A DNA stretch of 64,000 bases from Setophaga petechia (Eukaryota > Chordata > Aves > Passeriformes > Parulidae): contig JANCRA010000001.1 in NCBI GenBank assembly GCA_024362935.1, forward strand, positions 56,551,930 to 56,615,929. The letters run 5' to 3'. The position numbers were made by a program, and so were the translations under genes. The notes beneath the pieces were generated by a model, which had not been told where the DNA came from, did no database searches, and saw nothing but the letters and a program-made list of their open reading frames with translations. This document shows positions 62,970 to 64,000 of this stretch, piece by piece. The number at the start of each line of letters is the position of its first letter. Positions within the stretch are counted from its first letter, which is position 1.

Positions 62970-64000
62970 ATTTTGCCTACAGAAAAAGAAATACATAATC
63001 TCTGCTTCCTTGATCACAGCACTATGGATGAACTAGCAGAGGCAATGCAACAGGTTTCTGTTGATAGAGGCTGAGCAATGGGCACCTGATGATAAACATC
63101 TCCTCTGTAAATTCAGTAGAAGTCAGCCCATGACTCCTGCTAATTTTTTAATGATCAACTAGGGACAAGTTAGCAGTGGTTAGTACAACAGTATTGACAG
63201 CTCATCCAAAAGAAAATTATTTTTCCCCATAGGCAGGAGGTCTTGGTCTGAAGAGCTTTTATTAAACTCCAGGTGGAGTTTAAACAGCTCTCCTAAATTA
63301 CCAAGCACATGGAAAGACTGCAGTAGATTCTCGACCTTTTGTTTTCACTTGGGAGGAGCATTTGCAGGAGAGCAGCTGTCCATCTGCTCTGGTGACACCC
63401 TCCACATTCAGCAGCATAAAATATTAAAGCTACTCAGTATCAGGCAATGTTGAACTCACCTAATTTAACACCTGGTATAAAAAGAAGCATCAAGCTGTCA
63501 ATAGAAATGGCAAATACAGTGGAAAGCATTTCAAGGAACAAAGAATACAGGGCCATGACTAATAGATCAGCAACATCACAACTAGACAGTCAACTGCCAC
63601 TATCTTTCTGTTTCATTGGAGTTTTAACACAGACCAGAGTCTGTAGAAACCCCAATTTAGACTGACCAGAGTAACCCATATTCAGACTGCTAAATATTCT
63701 GACTCCCATTTACCTGTTTAAAAATTGTCATTTCTGTAATTTCTCATTCCAGTTCAACAAAATGAAATGAAACCTTCTTTGAAAAACTCCTTTTGAAGCA
63801 GGGATGTAATCAGCTGTACAGGAAAAAAAAATCTGTAAAAGAATACAAGGAATAGGAATTAACCAGGGACTAATAGTGACTCTAAAACTAAAAGCAAACT
63901 GGGCAATGCAGACCAGAGAATACAAATACACTGAGTGTGTTATTGCAGCAAAGAGAAGGGCAGCCAAAATGCAGAATGAATTAGAGCAGTCACATCAGTT
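62970..64000. other. Unique AT-rich DNA, no gene seen
   Basis: Nothing recognised up to the end of the window. Confidence 0.5.

Overview
The window reads as vertebrate nuclear DNA, almost certainly from a bird and probably a songbird. It is AT-rich, has very low gene density, and carries no CpG island or convincing multi-exon gene. Its interspersed repeats are those of avian genomes: CR1 LINE fragments ending in the CR1-type ATTCTGTG-like 3' tail, and endogenous retroviral (ERV) LTRs of the kinds common in passerines. The organism call rests on repeat families recognised by eye, not on a database search. I found no protein-coding gene I can support, no tRNA, rRNA or snRNA gene, and no CRISPR array. 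The reading frames longer than 100 codons fall in low-complexity tracts, lie inside or antisense to repeats, or match no family I know.

Layout. 1-7.3 kb: mostly unique AT-rich DNA, one unproven small secreted-type ORF (1982-2173, minus) and two old CR1 remnants (about 2.79-3.46 kb and 4.29-4.49 kb). 7320-8606: a 1,287-bp solo ERV LTR with a perfect 5-bp target-site duplication (TSD), CACCA. 8.6-21.2 kb: unique DNA with one minus-strand CR1 (12.05-12.83 kb). 21266-23523: the densest structure, an ERVL-like remnant with near-matching flanks (GTTAC/GCTAC). Its leader holds five copies of a 61-bp repeat (21855-22159), and a 669-bp solo LTR of another family (22198-22866, perfect TSD GCCAA) is inserted into it. 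23.5-41.9 kb: a long gene-desert stretch with microsatellites and one probable ancient tRNA-derived SINE (36.54-36.77 kb). 41.92-42.21 kb and 49.38-49.94 kb: CR1 3' ends in opposite orientations. 53.13-53.46 kb: a long pure polypyrimidine array that changes phase from TTGC to TTCC to TTTCC. 59.29-60.6 kb (perhaps to 60.96): a very old minus-strand CR1 whose 3' tail and reverse-transcriptase segment are both recognisable. 61004-61166: a compact LTR-like unit with TATA and AATAAA 20 bp apart. 62.75-62.96 kb: a G-run-rich tract.

How the parts relate. The repeats form age layers: decayed amniote-age CR1 and SINE copies, then avian CR1 copies, then ERV LTRs with intact TSDs, and finally local tandem expansions. 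No cooperating gene set is visible. The window is best seen as intergenic or deep-intronic DNA whose most informative region is the nested ERV at 21.3-23.5 kb. Regulatory candidates (18078-18098, 40361-40373) are motif matches only.
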